From contig CALNVZ010003426.1 of the NCBI GenBank assembly GCA_940671915.1, positions 38,458,664 through 38,522,663 on the forward strand: a stretch of DNA of 64,000 nt, given 5' to 3'. The notes under the pieces are model-generated. The model had not been told where the DNA came from, did no database searches, and worked only from the letters and a program-made list of their open reading frames with translations. A program made the position numbers and the translations under genes. Source of the DNA: Paracentrotus lividus (taxonomy: Eukaryota; Echinodermata; Echinoidea; Camarodonta; Echinidae). Of this stretch, positions 13,990 through 25,390 are shown piece by piece; positions within the stretch are counted from its first letter, which is position 1; each line of letters opens with the position of its first letter.

Positions 13990-16900
13990 CATTGTGGTGG
14001 GGGGGGNNNNNNNNNNNNNNNNNNNNNNNGCAGCAATAATGATTGTTTTATAATGATAATGAAGGTTGTGGTGTTGCATATCTGAGACAAATATACTCAT
14101 AGTTAATCAAATTATTTTATCTGTTTTTCTCAATTATTTTATCTGCTTTATAATACTGTCCTCTTCTATAACAATGTGCCAAATACTTTGTTACAAAGTC
14201 TTGATATGCTTGACATATAAGTTTGAACTTTTATAAAAGTGGGACCAAAGGACTTGCCTTTTGATGAAATGTGCTCATCATAACAGAAGTAGTCTGTATT
14301 GATAATGGACTTCATAAACTATGGCCCTGAAATAATAAATGAATAAAGAAGAAATCTTTGAGCTGTGAATAAGTCCAGTGTGTCTCAAAACCCAATGTTT
14401 TGTCCAATTTCAGAGGAAAATGTCCAGGTTTCTGCATCCAAGCGTCTTGTGACGGAGATGGGAACATATGCCACTCAGAGTGCCCTCAGTTTGGTCAAGA
14501 CTAAATCAGAGGAACAAAGGTAAATCATTCTTTTTTGTTTTACCCTGCATTAAAAAGCCAAAAAGTAACAACGGTATTTTTGTACTCTCTTTGCCTTTCA
14601 TAAGTGATTTTAAGATAGTCGATTCAAATTTTTTTGTTTTCATTCCCCCCCCCCCCTTCCAACCTGTCTAAAAAATATATTTTATTTAATGCAAATTCAA
14701 TAAGCTTGAGAACATGTGATCTTGTACAATCTTGCAAATTTTAACAATGAATATAGATTTTATTTCAGAAAATGTGATATTGTTATAGTAACTACAAATT
14801 TTACAACAAGTTGTTGACTAAATTATAGATTGTTGAATTTGTAGTAGAAATAAACTTGCAATGTTACTATTCTAGCCTGTGTTTAGTGTGATTTTTATTT
14901 CTTCCTGGCCTCTCCTTTACAAATTACTTCAATTATTCGGATTCTCAAACAAAGTATTAAATATTTTATGTATATTTTCTCATAATTTCAGACCTGCCCT
15001 TCGAGGGTTCCTGATGGACGGTGATTTCTTTGTTGGAGCTTGTCTAGCTACTGTCCTTACTAAGCTTGCACTCCGCTATCTAGATCTCTCTAAGGATGAA
15101 AAGAGACAAAATGTGAGTTGGGACCCTTTAGCATTCATATTTACTTTCCTTACATTACCCTGTGTAATATAGACCTACATGAAGTACCTCAAAGAGAGTT
15201 CGAAATTATATACCTGTTTTTCATTGCAAATAAAGAACCGTAAATACATGTAGTGCTTTGGATTGTCTATCATATTCTCTTGATCTCTCTTAGGGTGAAA
15301 ATAGACAGAATGTGAGTTGTAACGTTTCAGCATTCATATCAATCATTTTAAATAACCTTATTGTGAGCTTTGACGTTGATACATCTATATCTTTTGACCA
15401 ATTTTTCTTCTTCAATGTAAATAGACGTTACTAAATATTATTGTGGGGGGCACATTTTGTAATTGAATGGGAAATCCAATCATTCAAATGACCTTTCTTT
15501 CCTATCTTTTTCTTGACAGAGATTCCTTGCTGAAGCTATGCTGATCATGGCTACCATCATACACCTAGGAAAGTCAGGCCTGGCCAAAACGGTAAGTACG
15601 ATGTGAATCTACTAGATAAAGATTGACAGTGATATACATGTACCTATTTATTACTCAAAATTACCAATTTTTTATGCACTTTTATCCCCTTTTCCAGCTT
15701 TTTGCCAGCATACACACGTTTTGTCAGGAATTTTTTTCCCAACTTCAGGATTTTTAATAATATTAAGTGGCATCTTTGAAATTACTGTAGGTAATCAAAA
15801 AGCAAGTCAAATTCTGTGCTTGAATAACTCATCAAATTCTTTTATTCTATGACCATGTTTTCATTAGGTTTTGATTTTGTTACAACATGTGTAACTAATC
15901 AAATCTAGACTGTTACTGCAGGCAGTTACATGTATTCAACAAAAGAATTTTAAGCGAATGGAATATGAGGTTTTCATAAAGTTGAGCATCTAATGACAGG
16001 TATAACTGTTGTTATGGTGATAAGGTTAATTAATGATACGATTAAAAGATCAGGAAATTTATTGATGTTGATTTCTTATTGTACAGAACATCACCAATGA
16101 TGACGTTGATCGCATCGCTACCTGTCTGAAAGTCTTAGCTGAGCGTCATTCCCTGATTAGTGGTATCTTCAACAATGAATGCCGTAATTCACTCCATGCT
16201 ATGCTTCAAGCTAAACAGCTAGAGGACAAGACTGTTAAAAAGGTGGGAGGATTATTCATCCATTAATAATAAGTCATGTTTAACCAGGGTGGTCTCATCA
16301 ACAAACTAAGAGTCGATCATTCAATCAATATTGACAGAAAGTGATAATGAACACATGCAATATTATAGTTAGATGAATTCCTATCGCTAAACAGTATCAC
16401 TTCTAATGAAGTGTGGTACATGTAATTGATTGATTTTTACTACTAAGAAGGACAAAGTGTATCATGTTTCTTGTGTTTCTTAAAAGTGATTAACAGCAAT
16501 TAAAATATTTATACTCAAATTTGCTAAAGTATTAAAACTATTATAGACATAGAATCAACAGCATTAAAGTTGTGACATATAACTAGAATTCTTTTTGTTG
16601 CATGACTGATTGCTTTATCTCTTATTCATATGGAATAAATGAGATAAATATGGGACAGGTAGCAATAAATAAGTTAAACAAATAAAGGTGTTGGAAGCTG
16701 TAATATCGATTATAACCTTGACAACTACCTATATTTATGGTATGTTATGATTTACATTATCTATGACTAGGGTCTCTTTGACAAGAAGGGGAGAGGCATC
16801 CAGGCAGATGATCCAATCAACTTCCTACAGCTTCTCGCCAAGGCTGACAATGGGAGCACAGAGGATCAGCTAACACTCAGCTTGACACTCGCTACCATGG

Positions 16901-19900
16901 GAACACCAGCTAAGAAAGAGCTTGCTGATCTATCGGCATCTAAACTTAGCAAGGTAGGTACATGAAGGGAGATGTTTATGGTGATGGGAGAGGGTATTGG
17001 TTACTAATTTTGTGGTACTTGTACTGGGTTTGGCTAATGGTTGTAATGGTGGGGATGATGATGATATGATGATGATACTGATGATGATGACGATGATGAT
17101 AATGTTGATGATAATGTGATGATGATGATGACGATGATGATGATGATGATGATGATTGTGATGAAGATGGTAAAAATGATGATGATGATGATGATGATGA
17201 AGATGATGATGATGTTAGGACCAGCTGACACTTGGCTTGACACCTGCTACCATGGGAACACCAGCTAAGAAAGAGATGGCTGACCTATCGGCATCTAAAC
17301 TTAGCGAGGTAGGTATGGAGGAAGGTGGTGGTGGTAGTAGTGGTGGGGATGATATGAGGATATTGGAGATGATGAAGTTGATGAAGATGATGGTGATGGT
17401 TGTGATGATGTTGGTGGTGGTGTTGGGGACATGATGGTGATGATGATGAGGAGGAGGCTGATGGTAATGGTGTTGGTGGTGGTGGTGGTGATGATGATGA
17501 TGGTAATAGCGATGTTGTAAATAATGATGATGAATATGATGATGCTTGTGGTGATGATGATAATGGTAGTGATGATGACGATGGTAGTGAGGACATAATG
17601 ATGGTGATAATGCTGTTGATGGTGATGATGATTAATGATGCTGATGATGATGATGACAATGGTAATGCTTGTTGTGTTAGCCTAGGCATGATGTTGATCT
17701 TGATGTTGGATGATGATGTTAATAAAAATTGGACAATAATGTGATGTGTCCTTGGCTAGGCCATGACAAAGATTATGTTGTTTATGATTGCAATGGTTGT
17801 GGAAGCACTAATTGTCTTCATGCCAATATCTGGTAAATACACTGTATATCTCATTGTGTCTATTCTTCTTCATCCACCCATACCCCTTGAAGGTGACCCA
17901 ACTGACTGGTTTCTCAGACCCAGTCTACTCTGAGGCTTACATCAACATCAACCAGTATGACATTGTTCTTGATGTACTTATTGTCAACCAGACTGCTGAT
18001 GTCCTTCAGAACTGCTCCCTTGAATTGGCAACACTCGGTAAGTTGAAGAGGTTTATAATGCATCTTGTGCTGAGTTATCAAAAGAACTTTTGAGAGACAA
18101 GAGGCAAGGTAGATAGATAAATCCCATTTCACAAAATGCTAGATGCACTTTACCATTGTCAGAATATGTTTTCTCTATCGACAATGACCTAAAAATTCTT
18201 GGATATAGCTCACTGCCCTCTACTTCTGTCCCTGAGCAAAATGCTAGATGCACTTTACCATTGTCAGAATATGTTCTCTCTATCGACAATGACCTAAAAA
18301 TTCTTGGATATAGCTCACTGCCCTCTACTTCTGTCCCTGAGCAACCTCAGGTCTACTTGCACTTGTTATTTCTAGCCTGTTTGAAGCACAATGCAGCATG
18401 CTTATTATTGTAGGTAGGGGTATATGCAGATGGGATTCCCATGACACATTTTTCCTGCTTTTTCCTTTCAAACCAGCACATATACATTGTATATAGCAGC
18501 TAAACAGTAACAACCCATTATGCACGTTATGGGATAGCTTGAAGTTACAAGAATAGAATAGGTGCAAATAGGATAACAAAGAAAATATATAGTAAGTTTT
18601 GCGATGTCTCGTCTGATTGTTATATTAGAATGGAATATCAAATGCTTTAACAGGAAATGTGTTGAGGTCGTAATCTCTCCCAGAATGCAATATTGGGTGC
18701 TTGAAACTGTCGCAAGGGTGTCCTTGAGGTTCATTATGGATAGGGAGAATTAATACATGATCCTATCTTCTCTTATTCAGGTGATTTGAAGCTCGTTGAA
18801 AAGCCTCAGCCAATGACTCTGGCTCCTCATGATTTCTGTAACATCAAGGCTAACATCAAGGTAGCCTCTACAGAGAATGGCATCATCTTTGGAAACATTG
18901 GTGAGTTATGATATTAGTACAGTCTACTCCCATTATACCAACCTACAATGCAGCAAGATTTTTTAATATCAAGAAATTCTCCAGGTTCCAATTTCAAACA
19001 CGTTCAAATCCAAGTGTTCAATATAACAAGATTTAATTATGAGGTAATAAGCATAATCCTGCACATCTCGATGTTGACTGTTGACTGTAATAGGAACTGC
19101 AAAATTTATTCAACATGATTTTTCAGGAATTCATTATACAATACTGAATCAGATTTCGTTATAGCCCCAAACTTGCTTATAGAGAATACGGTACTATATT
19201 TGTTAAATGTTTACAATCAAAATATGTGAATAAGAAACAAGTGGATTAGTAAATTACGCGATGCGCAATATATGTCCCCGCCAATAATGTAAAATTCCCA
19301 TTATATCACGATCAGTGCTATCACATAAGGCAAACGGAATCGAAATTGGGTAAAAAATGGCGAAGAAGTAGCGTTTTGTAGCCAATGTACAATATAAAGA
19401 AAAGTCAAGGTCAAAGGTCAAGGGTCAAAAGTCAAAATTCCGCGAAGAAGTTTGTAGTCCTCACCTAGTGCTATCACATATTGCAAACGGAATCGAAATC
19501 GGATGAAAAATGGCGAAGGAGTAGCATTTTTTAGCCAATTAACAATATAGGTCAAAAATCAAGGTCAAAGGTCAAAGGGGTCAAAAGTAAAAATTCTGTG
19601 AAGAAGTTTGTTAGTCCTCACCTAGTGCTATCACATAAAGCAAGCGAATCAAAATCGGATGAAAAATGGTGAAGGAGTAGCATTTTGTAGCCAATGTACA
19701 ATATAAGTAAAAGTCAAGGTCAAAGGTCAAAGGGTCAAAAGTCAAAATTCCACGAAGAAGTTTTGTAGTCCTCACCTCGTGCTATCACATATTGCAAACG
19801 GAATCGAAATCGATGAAAAATGGCGAAGGAGTAGCATTTTTTAGCCAATTAACAATATAGGTCAAAAATCAAGGTCAAAGGTCAAAGGGGTCAAAGTCGA

Positions 19901-22674
19901 AATTCCGTGAAGAAGTATAGTAGTCCTCACCTAGTGCTATCACATTAAGCAAGCAGAATCGAAATCGGATGAAAAATGGTGAAGGAGTAGCATTTTGTAG
20001 CCAATGTACAATATAAGTAAAAGTCAAGGTCAAAGGTCAAAGGGGTCAAAAGTCAAAATTCCGCGAAGAAGTTTGTAGTCCTCACCTAGTACTATCACAT
20101 AATGCAAACGGAATCGAAATCGGATGAAAAATGGCGAAGGAGTAGCATTTTTTAGCCAATTAACAATATAGGTCAAAAATCAAGGTCAAAGGTCCAAAGG
20201 GGTCAAAAGTCAAATTCCGTGAAGAAGTTTTGTAGTCCTCACCTAGTGCTATCACATAAAGCAAACAGAATCGAAATCGGATGAAAAATGGCGAAGAAGT
20301 AGCATTATGTAGCCAACTAACATTATAGGTCAAAAATCAGGGTCAAAGGTCAAAGGTCAAAATTCTGTGAAGAAGTTTTGTAGCTATCACCTAGTGCTAT
20401 CATATAAAGCAAACGGAATCAAAATCGGATGGGAAATGGTGAAGGAGTAGCAAATTGAAGATTTTGCTCACATACGGACGGACGGACGGACGGACACACA
20501 CACACACACATACACACATACACACGTACGGAGCCCGTTTCATAGTCCCCTGCTCGAACTCGTTCGGCGGGGACAAAAAGACAACAACTTTTATTTCTAG
20601 ATTTATCTAAAGAGGAATATTAGATTCTTTATTGTTGTGCTCTGTGCATAATATTTTCAGCTCCAAATTCTGGAATTTTTGGTTTGCTATCTTCTATTTA
20701 GAGCCTCCTCAAGAATACAGTATTGATATGATAAATGCGGGAGATATTTGACTTTGAATTTTGTATATTCTTGTGCAGTGTATGATGTTTCTGGTGCTCA
20801 GAGCGACCGTAGTGTCGTGGTGCTCAATGACATTCATATTGACATCATGGATTACATCGTCCCTGCTACTTGTACCGATGCTGAGTTCAGAACCATGTGG
20901 GCTGAGTTTGAATGGGAAAACAAGGTAATGTCTGCAAGATGTCTACAGTGGTGACCCCCGAAACTGTTACAAACATATTTGTTTGTATCATGTGTTTGAC
21001 TGTAATGTCAGTTGTTATGCTATTATTGAATAAGCCATATATTTCACATGGGTTTAATTTTGGTAAATTGCTTTGCAAGTTCTCCCTCAAGACAATTTCC
21101 ACTTTAATATAGGGCCACTTTCAGTAATGAAAAGATAACAAAAATTTTTAAATTATCCACTCTCTGATTTCTCGAACTATTTGTCTGTTGTGTAAATACT
21201 GTGTGTAATGTTGATTTTGCTTTCTTTCTTAACACATTCTTTGATATATTCAATTATGATGCAGGTCACTGTTAACACCAATATTCATGACCTACGTGAA
21301 TATCTTAAGCATCTTATAGGCTCTACCAACATGAGATGCCTTACACCAGAGAAGGTAAATAATGCTTTCCATATTAAAAAATCATTTCTTTAAAGGCCAC
21401 CGCACAGCTTACAAACTGACTGGCTCACAACTGGTCCCTTTGGATCTAAAATAGATCAGCATGTGCAAAATATATGCGCTTTGTTATTTCAGATCCAAAG
21501 TCAGTAGTGATTAGCCAGTCAGATCATCGATGTGCCATGGCGTTTATGGGACTTGTTTGAACAAATATTTGTTTGAACAATGTGGTTGATTTTTTTTCAG
21601 CATTTTTTGGGGGTTTTTTTTTTGGTAATTTGTTGTCAATAGCAGAATATAATTCATTTTGTATTTTTTGATGTACATCTACCATGGTGGGATTAGTTTG
21701 ATTCAATAATTCATTTTTCATTGGTTATAACTCATCTGTTTTATATTCTTACCCAAGTTGTACACAAGCTATTTCCTTTTTTCAACAAAAATGCAATAAG
21801 AGAATAGAGTATTTCCTTTCTTTTCAAATTGCATGAACACTGTAATAAGAAAGATTCCACCATGACATACAACATTATTCTCTACTCTTCCCAATCTTAC
21901 TAGGGTCTATCTGGAGAGTGTGGATTCATGGCAGCCAATCTCTATGCTCGTTCTATCTTTGGTGAGGACGCCCTCGCTAATGTCAGCATTGAGAAGCCAT
22001 CTGCAAGTGAACCCAACGCTTCCGTCACCGGCCATGTCAGGATCAGAGCCAAGAGTCAGGTCCGTTTATAGCTAATGATAATGTATTGCATTGATGTGTA
22101 TTGTACAGTCCCGACTGAGTTAAGTTTCATAATGCAATTGATTGAGCTCAGTTGCACACTGTTTGAATGCAGATAATGTCTTGGAGTGTGATCACCTGTG
22201 TAACATTAATCTTAGTCAGTATTGAATGTTAAATCTTCATGATTAGCTTGTTAGAACTTTCTTAAAACTAATATTGAAATGAAATACATAATAATTAGTG
22301 ATAAGGCCATAATGCTCTATCTATATATTTTTATTTTAGTGGAAAAGTAGATGTATCAAACTTACTCACAATTTGTATGAAGAAGCATATCTGAACATGA
22401 ATTCATATCTTAATTTCTTTGTTGGTGATGTTACAAACAAATTCTTTTGAAAGCACTTAAATCTTGATGTATGTAGCATGTTATTATGAATTCAGAAATG
22501 CCAGTTTTCAGGTTATTGCCTGCTTTTTTCTCAGACCCATTGGGTAAAACCAATCAAATTCTATCATGATTATTATCAAATTTTTTGTCTTCATTTTGTT
22601 TTTGTCAGGGTATGGCTCTGAGTATGGGAGACAAGATCAACCTATCACAGAAGAAAGACAGGGATATGAAGTAA
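4371..22674 (+). CDS. COPB1: coatomer subunit beta (beta-COP), complete, 23 coding exons
   Basis: Core COPI coat subunit (F-subcomplex), coating vesicles for Golgi-ER retrograde and intra-Golgi transport. Coding exons: 4371-4464, 5112-5230, 6049-6159, 7669-7838, 8482-8596, 9121-9213, 9631-9768, 10106-10225, 10997-11104, 12318-12464, 12881-13026, 13756-13904, 14414-14519, 14992-15112, 15520-15591, 16087-16242, 16771-16953, 17893-18037, 18781-18900, 20779-20924, 21265-21354, 21904-22059, 22609-22674. All junctions are AG/GT. They join in frame to 956 residues plus TAA; vertebrate beta-COP is 953. Residues about 20-540 are the adaptin-like HEAT solenoid ([20 protein letters not shown] near 110-130). 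The middle 540-715 is variable. The C-terminal appendage begins at [12 protein letters not shown] (717) and ends [14 protein letters not shown]. The start [15 protein letters not shown] aligns with the vertebrate start. Intron 12 contains the 23-N gap. Broken copies of exons 1, 2, 7, 14 and 17 lie inside or just upstream of the gene. Confidence 0.97.
5405..5576 (+). pseudogene. duplicated 3' part of COPB1 exon 2 plus donor
   Basis: 5405-5576 repeats 5141-5310 almost exactly: exon 2 from GCTCTCAAGAAACTC through CTAACAGG, the donor GTATGTACATC and the start of intron 2 up to a poly-C tract. The exon's own acceptor and 5' end are absent, so it should be spliced out with the intron. Near identity means recent duplication or an assembly/haplotype artefact. 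Confidence 0.75.
5586..5633 (+). pseudogene. third, diverged fragment of COPB1 exon 2
   Basis: Directly after the second copy's poly-C/ATTCAGCATTA junction is a frame reading [15 protein letters not shown], followed by ATAAGT. It matches exon 2 ([15 protein letters not shown]) but is much more diverged than the copy at 5405. No good acceptor precedes it. It looks like an older event at the same junction. Confidence 0.5.
6608..7620. mobile_element. GGACAACTACCCC-type element carrying a nested insertion
   Basis: The left end (AATTACCCACAGAACAACTACCCC) and right end (GGGGTAGTTGTCCTA) are inverted versions of the unit also found at 38665-38825 and near 29640. Removing the nested element at 6662-7600 leaves a short element of about 70 bp. 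It lies in COPB1 intron 3. Confidence 0.5.
6662..7600. mobile_element. non-autonomous DNA transposon, TIR CAGAGCTGCCAACC
   Basis: A perfect 14-bp terminal inverted repeat (CAGAGCTGCCAACC at 6662-6675, GGTTGGCAGCTCTG at 7587-7600) is flanked by a 6-bp direct repeat GGTTTG (6656-6661 and 7601-7606). Subterminal AAATTACGA/GTCCCGAAAAT words recur. The word GGAAATTCTTACCGCGTAAG occurs twice (about 7280 and 7500). The interior is locally GC-rich, unlike its surroundings. No transposase is visible. Confidence 0.75.
9822..9990 (+). pseudogene. duplicated 3' part of COPB1 exon 7 plus donor
   Basis: Starting inside exon 7 sequence (AAGGTGTATCCGTTG), 9822-9931 repeats exon 7 through GTTAAG, then the donor GTAAACCCTC and intron 7 up to a second poly-G tract. 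It translates [20 protein letters not shown], with Y to D relative to the true exon, and has no acceptor. Poly-G runs of more than ten bases close both units. Confidence 0.8.
10480..10910 (+). mobile_element. 3' end of a non-LTR retrotransposon (LINE)
   Basis: 10630-10746 encodes [12 protein letters not shown]...[16 protein letters not shown] and a stop, the typical C-terminal signature of CR1/L2-like reverse transcriptase ORFs. Upstream, [18 protein letters not shown] is in another frame, so the copy is frameshifted. An AT-rich tail ending in ATT repeats follows at about 10880-10915. It is a 5'-truncated dead copy in COPB1 intron 8, sense to the gene. Confidence 0.75.
11978..12160. repeat. 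(GAT)n microsatellite
   Basis: Interrupted GAT/GATGATGATA runs in COPB1 intron 9. The rest of that intron (11105-12317) shows nothing else recognisable apart from a poly-T/poly-G run near 11850-11880. Confidence 0.85.
13060..13200. repeat. dispersed repeat copy
   Basis: It shares the words GTTCATAAG, GTGCTAAATGA and CACCCAAGAACA with the inverted-repeat element at 31172-31324 and the copy at 3861-4030. It is degenerate and without clear ends. It lies in COPB1 intron 11. Confidence 0.4.
13915..14029. repeat. (GAT)n and poly-G microsatellite ending in an N gap
   Basis: A GATGATGGTGGT and (GAT)n tract leads into poly-G and then 23 unresolved bases (14007-14029). The gap is intronic (COPB1 intron 12) and does not interrupt coding sequence. 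Confidence 0.9.
15265..15340 (+). pseudogene. decayed duplicate of COPB1 exon 14 3' end plus donor
   Basis: CTTGATCTCTCTTAGGGTG, AAAATAGACAGAATGTGAGTTG and TTTCAGCATTCATAT mirror the end of exon 14 (GATCTCTCTAAGGATGAAAA, AGACAAAATGTGAGTTG) and the first bases of intron 14. It is more diverged than the exon 2, 7 and 17 copies, and it carries an in-frame TAG where the exon has AAG. Confidence 0.6.
17040..17215. repeat. (GAT)n microsatellite
   Basis: GATGATGAT runs fill the space between COPB1 exon 17 and its copy at 17219. A second GAT/GGT-rich block covers about 17310-17720. Confidence 0.85.
17219..17308 (+). pseudogene. in-frame duplicate of COPB1 exon 17 3' end (possible extra exon)
   Basis: [29 protein letters not shown] repeats the last 30 codons of exon 17 with a few changes. 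Unlike the other exon copies it is preceded by an AG (GATGTTAG at 17211-17218) and followed by GTAGGT, and is exactly 90 nt in phase 0. Using it would insert 30 residues without shifting the frame. Against use, the upstream sequence is a purine-rich GATGAT repeat with no pyrimidine tract. Confidence 0.6.
18133..18342. repeat. two-copy 105-bp tandem repeat
   Basis: 18133-18237 and 18238-18342 both begin AAAATGCTAGATGCAC and end CTGTCCCTGAGC. I see a single substitution between them. It lies in COPB1 intron 18 and has no exon content. Confidence 0.9.
19272..20576. mobile_element. pearl/CvA-like element with about eight 155-bp core repeats
   Basis: The ends TGTCCCCGCC (about 19272) and GGCGGGGACA (to 20576) are inverted repeats. 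Between them are about eight tandem units of 149-160 bp (CCTAGTGCTATCACAT, GGAATCGAAATCGGATGAAA, AAGGTCAAAGGTCAAAGG). After the last unit come a (CGGA)n tract and a (CA)n tract, then a unique tail. A core of ~160-bp tandem repeats plus an ACGG microsatellite near one end is the described architecture of pearl/CvA elements of marine invertebrates, often grouped with Helitron-derived non-autonomous elements. It lies in COPB1 intron 19. Confidence 0.7.
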
Positions 22675-23310
22675 AGAAATGGAACAAGAGAAACGACAAG
22701 AGTGGATCACTACATAAGCTGTTATTTTTGCTTACACAATGATTGTTTCTGCCTCATATTCTCGTGTCGTTAAGTTTACATTGTTAACCATTATTGGCAC
22801 AATATACTGCATAAGCAAAATTTTAACGTACAGATACATATACAGATAATTTTATGATTTGGGGCTATTGGAGAAATTTGCAAGGACTTAATTTAGCACT
22901 TTTTGTGATGTTTTCATTACTATAAATAGCCTTATTTTGAAGTAGTTCTGTGATTAAAATGATAGAACCCTCATAAAATTTTCAGCTTGTGCAGTATATT
23001 AATGAGGATAATTTGGTATGGTCGTAAAATTGTCATTTTTTCTCCGACTTGTAAAATTTGTGGAAATAAAACCCTTGCGATAATTCCAAGGTTATAGAGT
23101 ATATAGCTACAGTCTATCTTTTGCCCTAAAGGTCATGTGTAGTACTTTGTACATGTATCCTTCAGTTGATTAGTAAGCTATTAGTTACACTTTATTCTTA
23201 CAAAATTCTTTTGCATATTCTAGTATCGTAAACAAAATAAGGTGAAAGGTTAAGTATATTCCTTGGTCATTTATCTACATTCCCTTGTGTTTATTGCAAT
23301 AAAAAGGAAA
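22675..23310 (+). other. COPB1 3' UTR with candidate poly(A) signals
   Basis: AATAAA occurs at 23065-23070 (GGAAATAAAACCC) and at 23299-23304 (GCAATAAAAAGG) after the TAA at 22672. Either could end the transcript. Confidence 0.45.
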
Positions 23311-24590
23311 TCAATCTTTAAAATGTAACTTTTCAACACTTCAATTGAACAACATATTTCAGACACTACAATACGGTCATCCTAAAGTCATCTGAACAGT
23401 ATTTCCTAATTACTGTGATAATATCAAACTTGACCTTTGATAATTGTTAATAATGATAAAATGAGAGATCAAGGGGAAGTTTTGTGATAGATAAATGAGA
23501 ACAAAAAGGAAGTAGTTTGTTGTCAAGTAGTTGACACGTTCACTTGGTCAAGGACATGTCTTGACACCAACTAATGCAGTAAATTGCCACTTGGTTTAAA
23601 TCCACTTTGATTAATGCCTGTTTGGCCTTATCCCACATAGTCTAATTCCTTTTCATCTGCAACCTGTCTGTCTAATTCCCTTTTGGTTTAATTGGGAGTG
23701 TCAAATCACATACATGTTTTGTATTTTAATTTCAATGATCATACGTGTACTTCTATAACATAATTGTATGTCATGTGTAAGTAGATACAAATGATCCAAC
23801 AGATACATTCTTTTGTTTCATATATTGCACCCTTTCAAAATGGCAAACTGTACATGTACCTGTGAAATGTGTAGAGAAAATTAAATTAATACCAAATTCT
23901 ATTGAAATGAAATTCTATAGTAGAGCTATTGAATGGTGTATATTTTATCTGCAACCAATCAGAATTCATCTTTTAGCATCAGAGGACAACAGGGAGCATG
24001 TTTTCTTTATTGACCAAAAGGGTTATATCACTTTTAATACATGTATATGTGGAAGAGTCCTAAAATTACATAGCCCCCAGTCACATAAGATGGTACAGAC
24101 ACAAGCCTGCATGCATTACACTGAAACCATTTTATTACCATTATTTCTAGTGTTTAATGGGCAACTAAAGATCAATTAATACTGCATTAGTAACCGATGA
24201 TTGCAATTAACAAAAGTGTAGGTGTCGAAACTTGGGCTTATCTTATGGTAAGTGGTACATTGCAGTGTAGCGAATTATTACTGTGAAAACTTAGTCTGCA
24301 AGTGCAGACTCTAATTTGATACCTATTTAGCAAAGTGTGCTGGGTCTCATTAAATGCAGACCTATAATGTACATGTACAATGTAGCTCTCTATTGGTTAT
24401 ATTGAGCTGCTACAGTACATGACATATGTAATAGAATGTGTAGTTTCATTGTCAAGACTCTGTTTTACATATTATGAATTACATCTGTTTGTGCCTGCAG
24501 AGTGTAGACTAGCATAAACTTTACTCACTGACTAATTAGTTTTTGTTCTAGTGCTACACTACAGATTATATGAAGAACTTCATTAATGAA

Positions 24591-24890
24591 TTAAAGGCAT
24601 TTATAAAATGGTGATTGGGAAGTCAAATGAACACTCTTCATGTGTAATGTTGGTGACGTGATGTATACATAGTAAAGAAAAGGAATAATTAGCTAATTAT
24701 ATTTTGTTGAAATGGACTCCTTTGTAATTCTGGTACATTATAGCTAAAAGTAATTTTGATTAATGAATTAAAAGCATTTATAAAATGGTGATTAGGAAAC
24801 CTAATGAATACTCTTCATGTTTAATGTTTGTGACGTTATAGAGTAAAGAAGGAGATGCATAGCTAATTATGTTTTGTTTCAATGTGACTT
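24591..24890. repeat. 178-bp imperfect tandem duplication
   Basis: AATTAAAGGCATTTATAAAA at 24591 recurs as AATTAAAAGCATTTATAAAA at 24769. The following sequence (CACTCTTCATGTGTAATG, TAGCTAATTATATTTTG) is repeated with scattered differences. Confidence 0.8.
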
Positions 24891-25304
24891 CTTTGTACAT
24901 GTAGTACAGTGCCCTGTAAAACAAAGACTTACGATTGATTAACAAATACAATTGATTTTTTCTTGGTAACCTCATCATGCACAGGGTGCTTCAAAGTTGG
25001 TGATCTTAAACCTAACCCTAGCCCTATCCCTAATCTTAATCCTAATCCATGACTGTACCAAGAAAAAATCAAATGCATCTTTTTATTAATCGTAAGTCAT
25101 TGTGTAACGGCACTGGTAGCAAAAGTAATTTTGAAATCATTAGGTCCATGTACAGTTCACTCCTGTTATAACAAGTGCAGAAACAAGATTTCTTTCAGGG
25201 GATTCTACGGCCCAAATTCTCCAAGGTGGTTTTCAAATCCGTGAACTGAAACCATGGATTAAGTAAATTTTGTGTAAATGATTTCGAGTAATTAATTCGA
25301 GACA

Positions 25305-25390
25305 TTAATAATAATAATAATAATACCTGCGACTTATATAGCGCCGTTATTCATTTTGTCAAATGCTTAAAGGCGCTTTTCCACATGAAA
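25305..25390. repeat. ATT-repeat plus GCGCC/GCGCTT repeat tail
   Basis: An (ATA)n tract is followed by TTATATAGCGCCGTTATTC and AAAGGCGCTTTTCC. The same motif set is at 29870-29960 (ATATAAAGCGCCTTTTCC, ACAAAGCGCT) and faintly near 31015. It is a dispersed family end; its class is not determined. Confidence 0.45.

Noticed and set aside
17285..17689. 134-codon frame rich in Ser, Pro and His on the - strand
   Set aside because: It is the translation of a GAT/GGT microsatellite in a COPB1 intron.
23862..24179. 105-codon open frame in the intergenic region
   Set aside because: AT-rich, with no recognisable domain, codon bias or splice context; consistent with chance.
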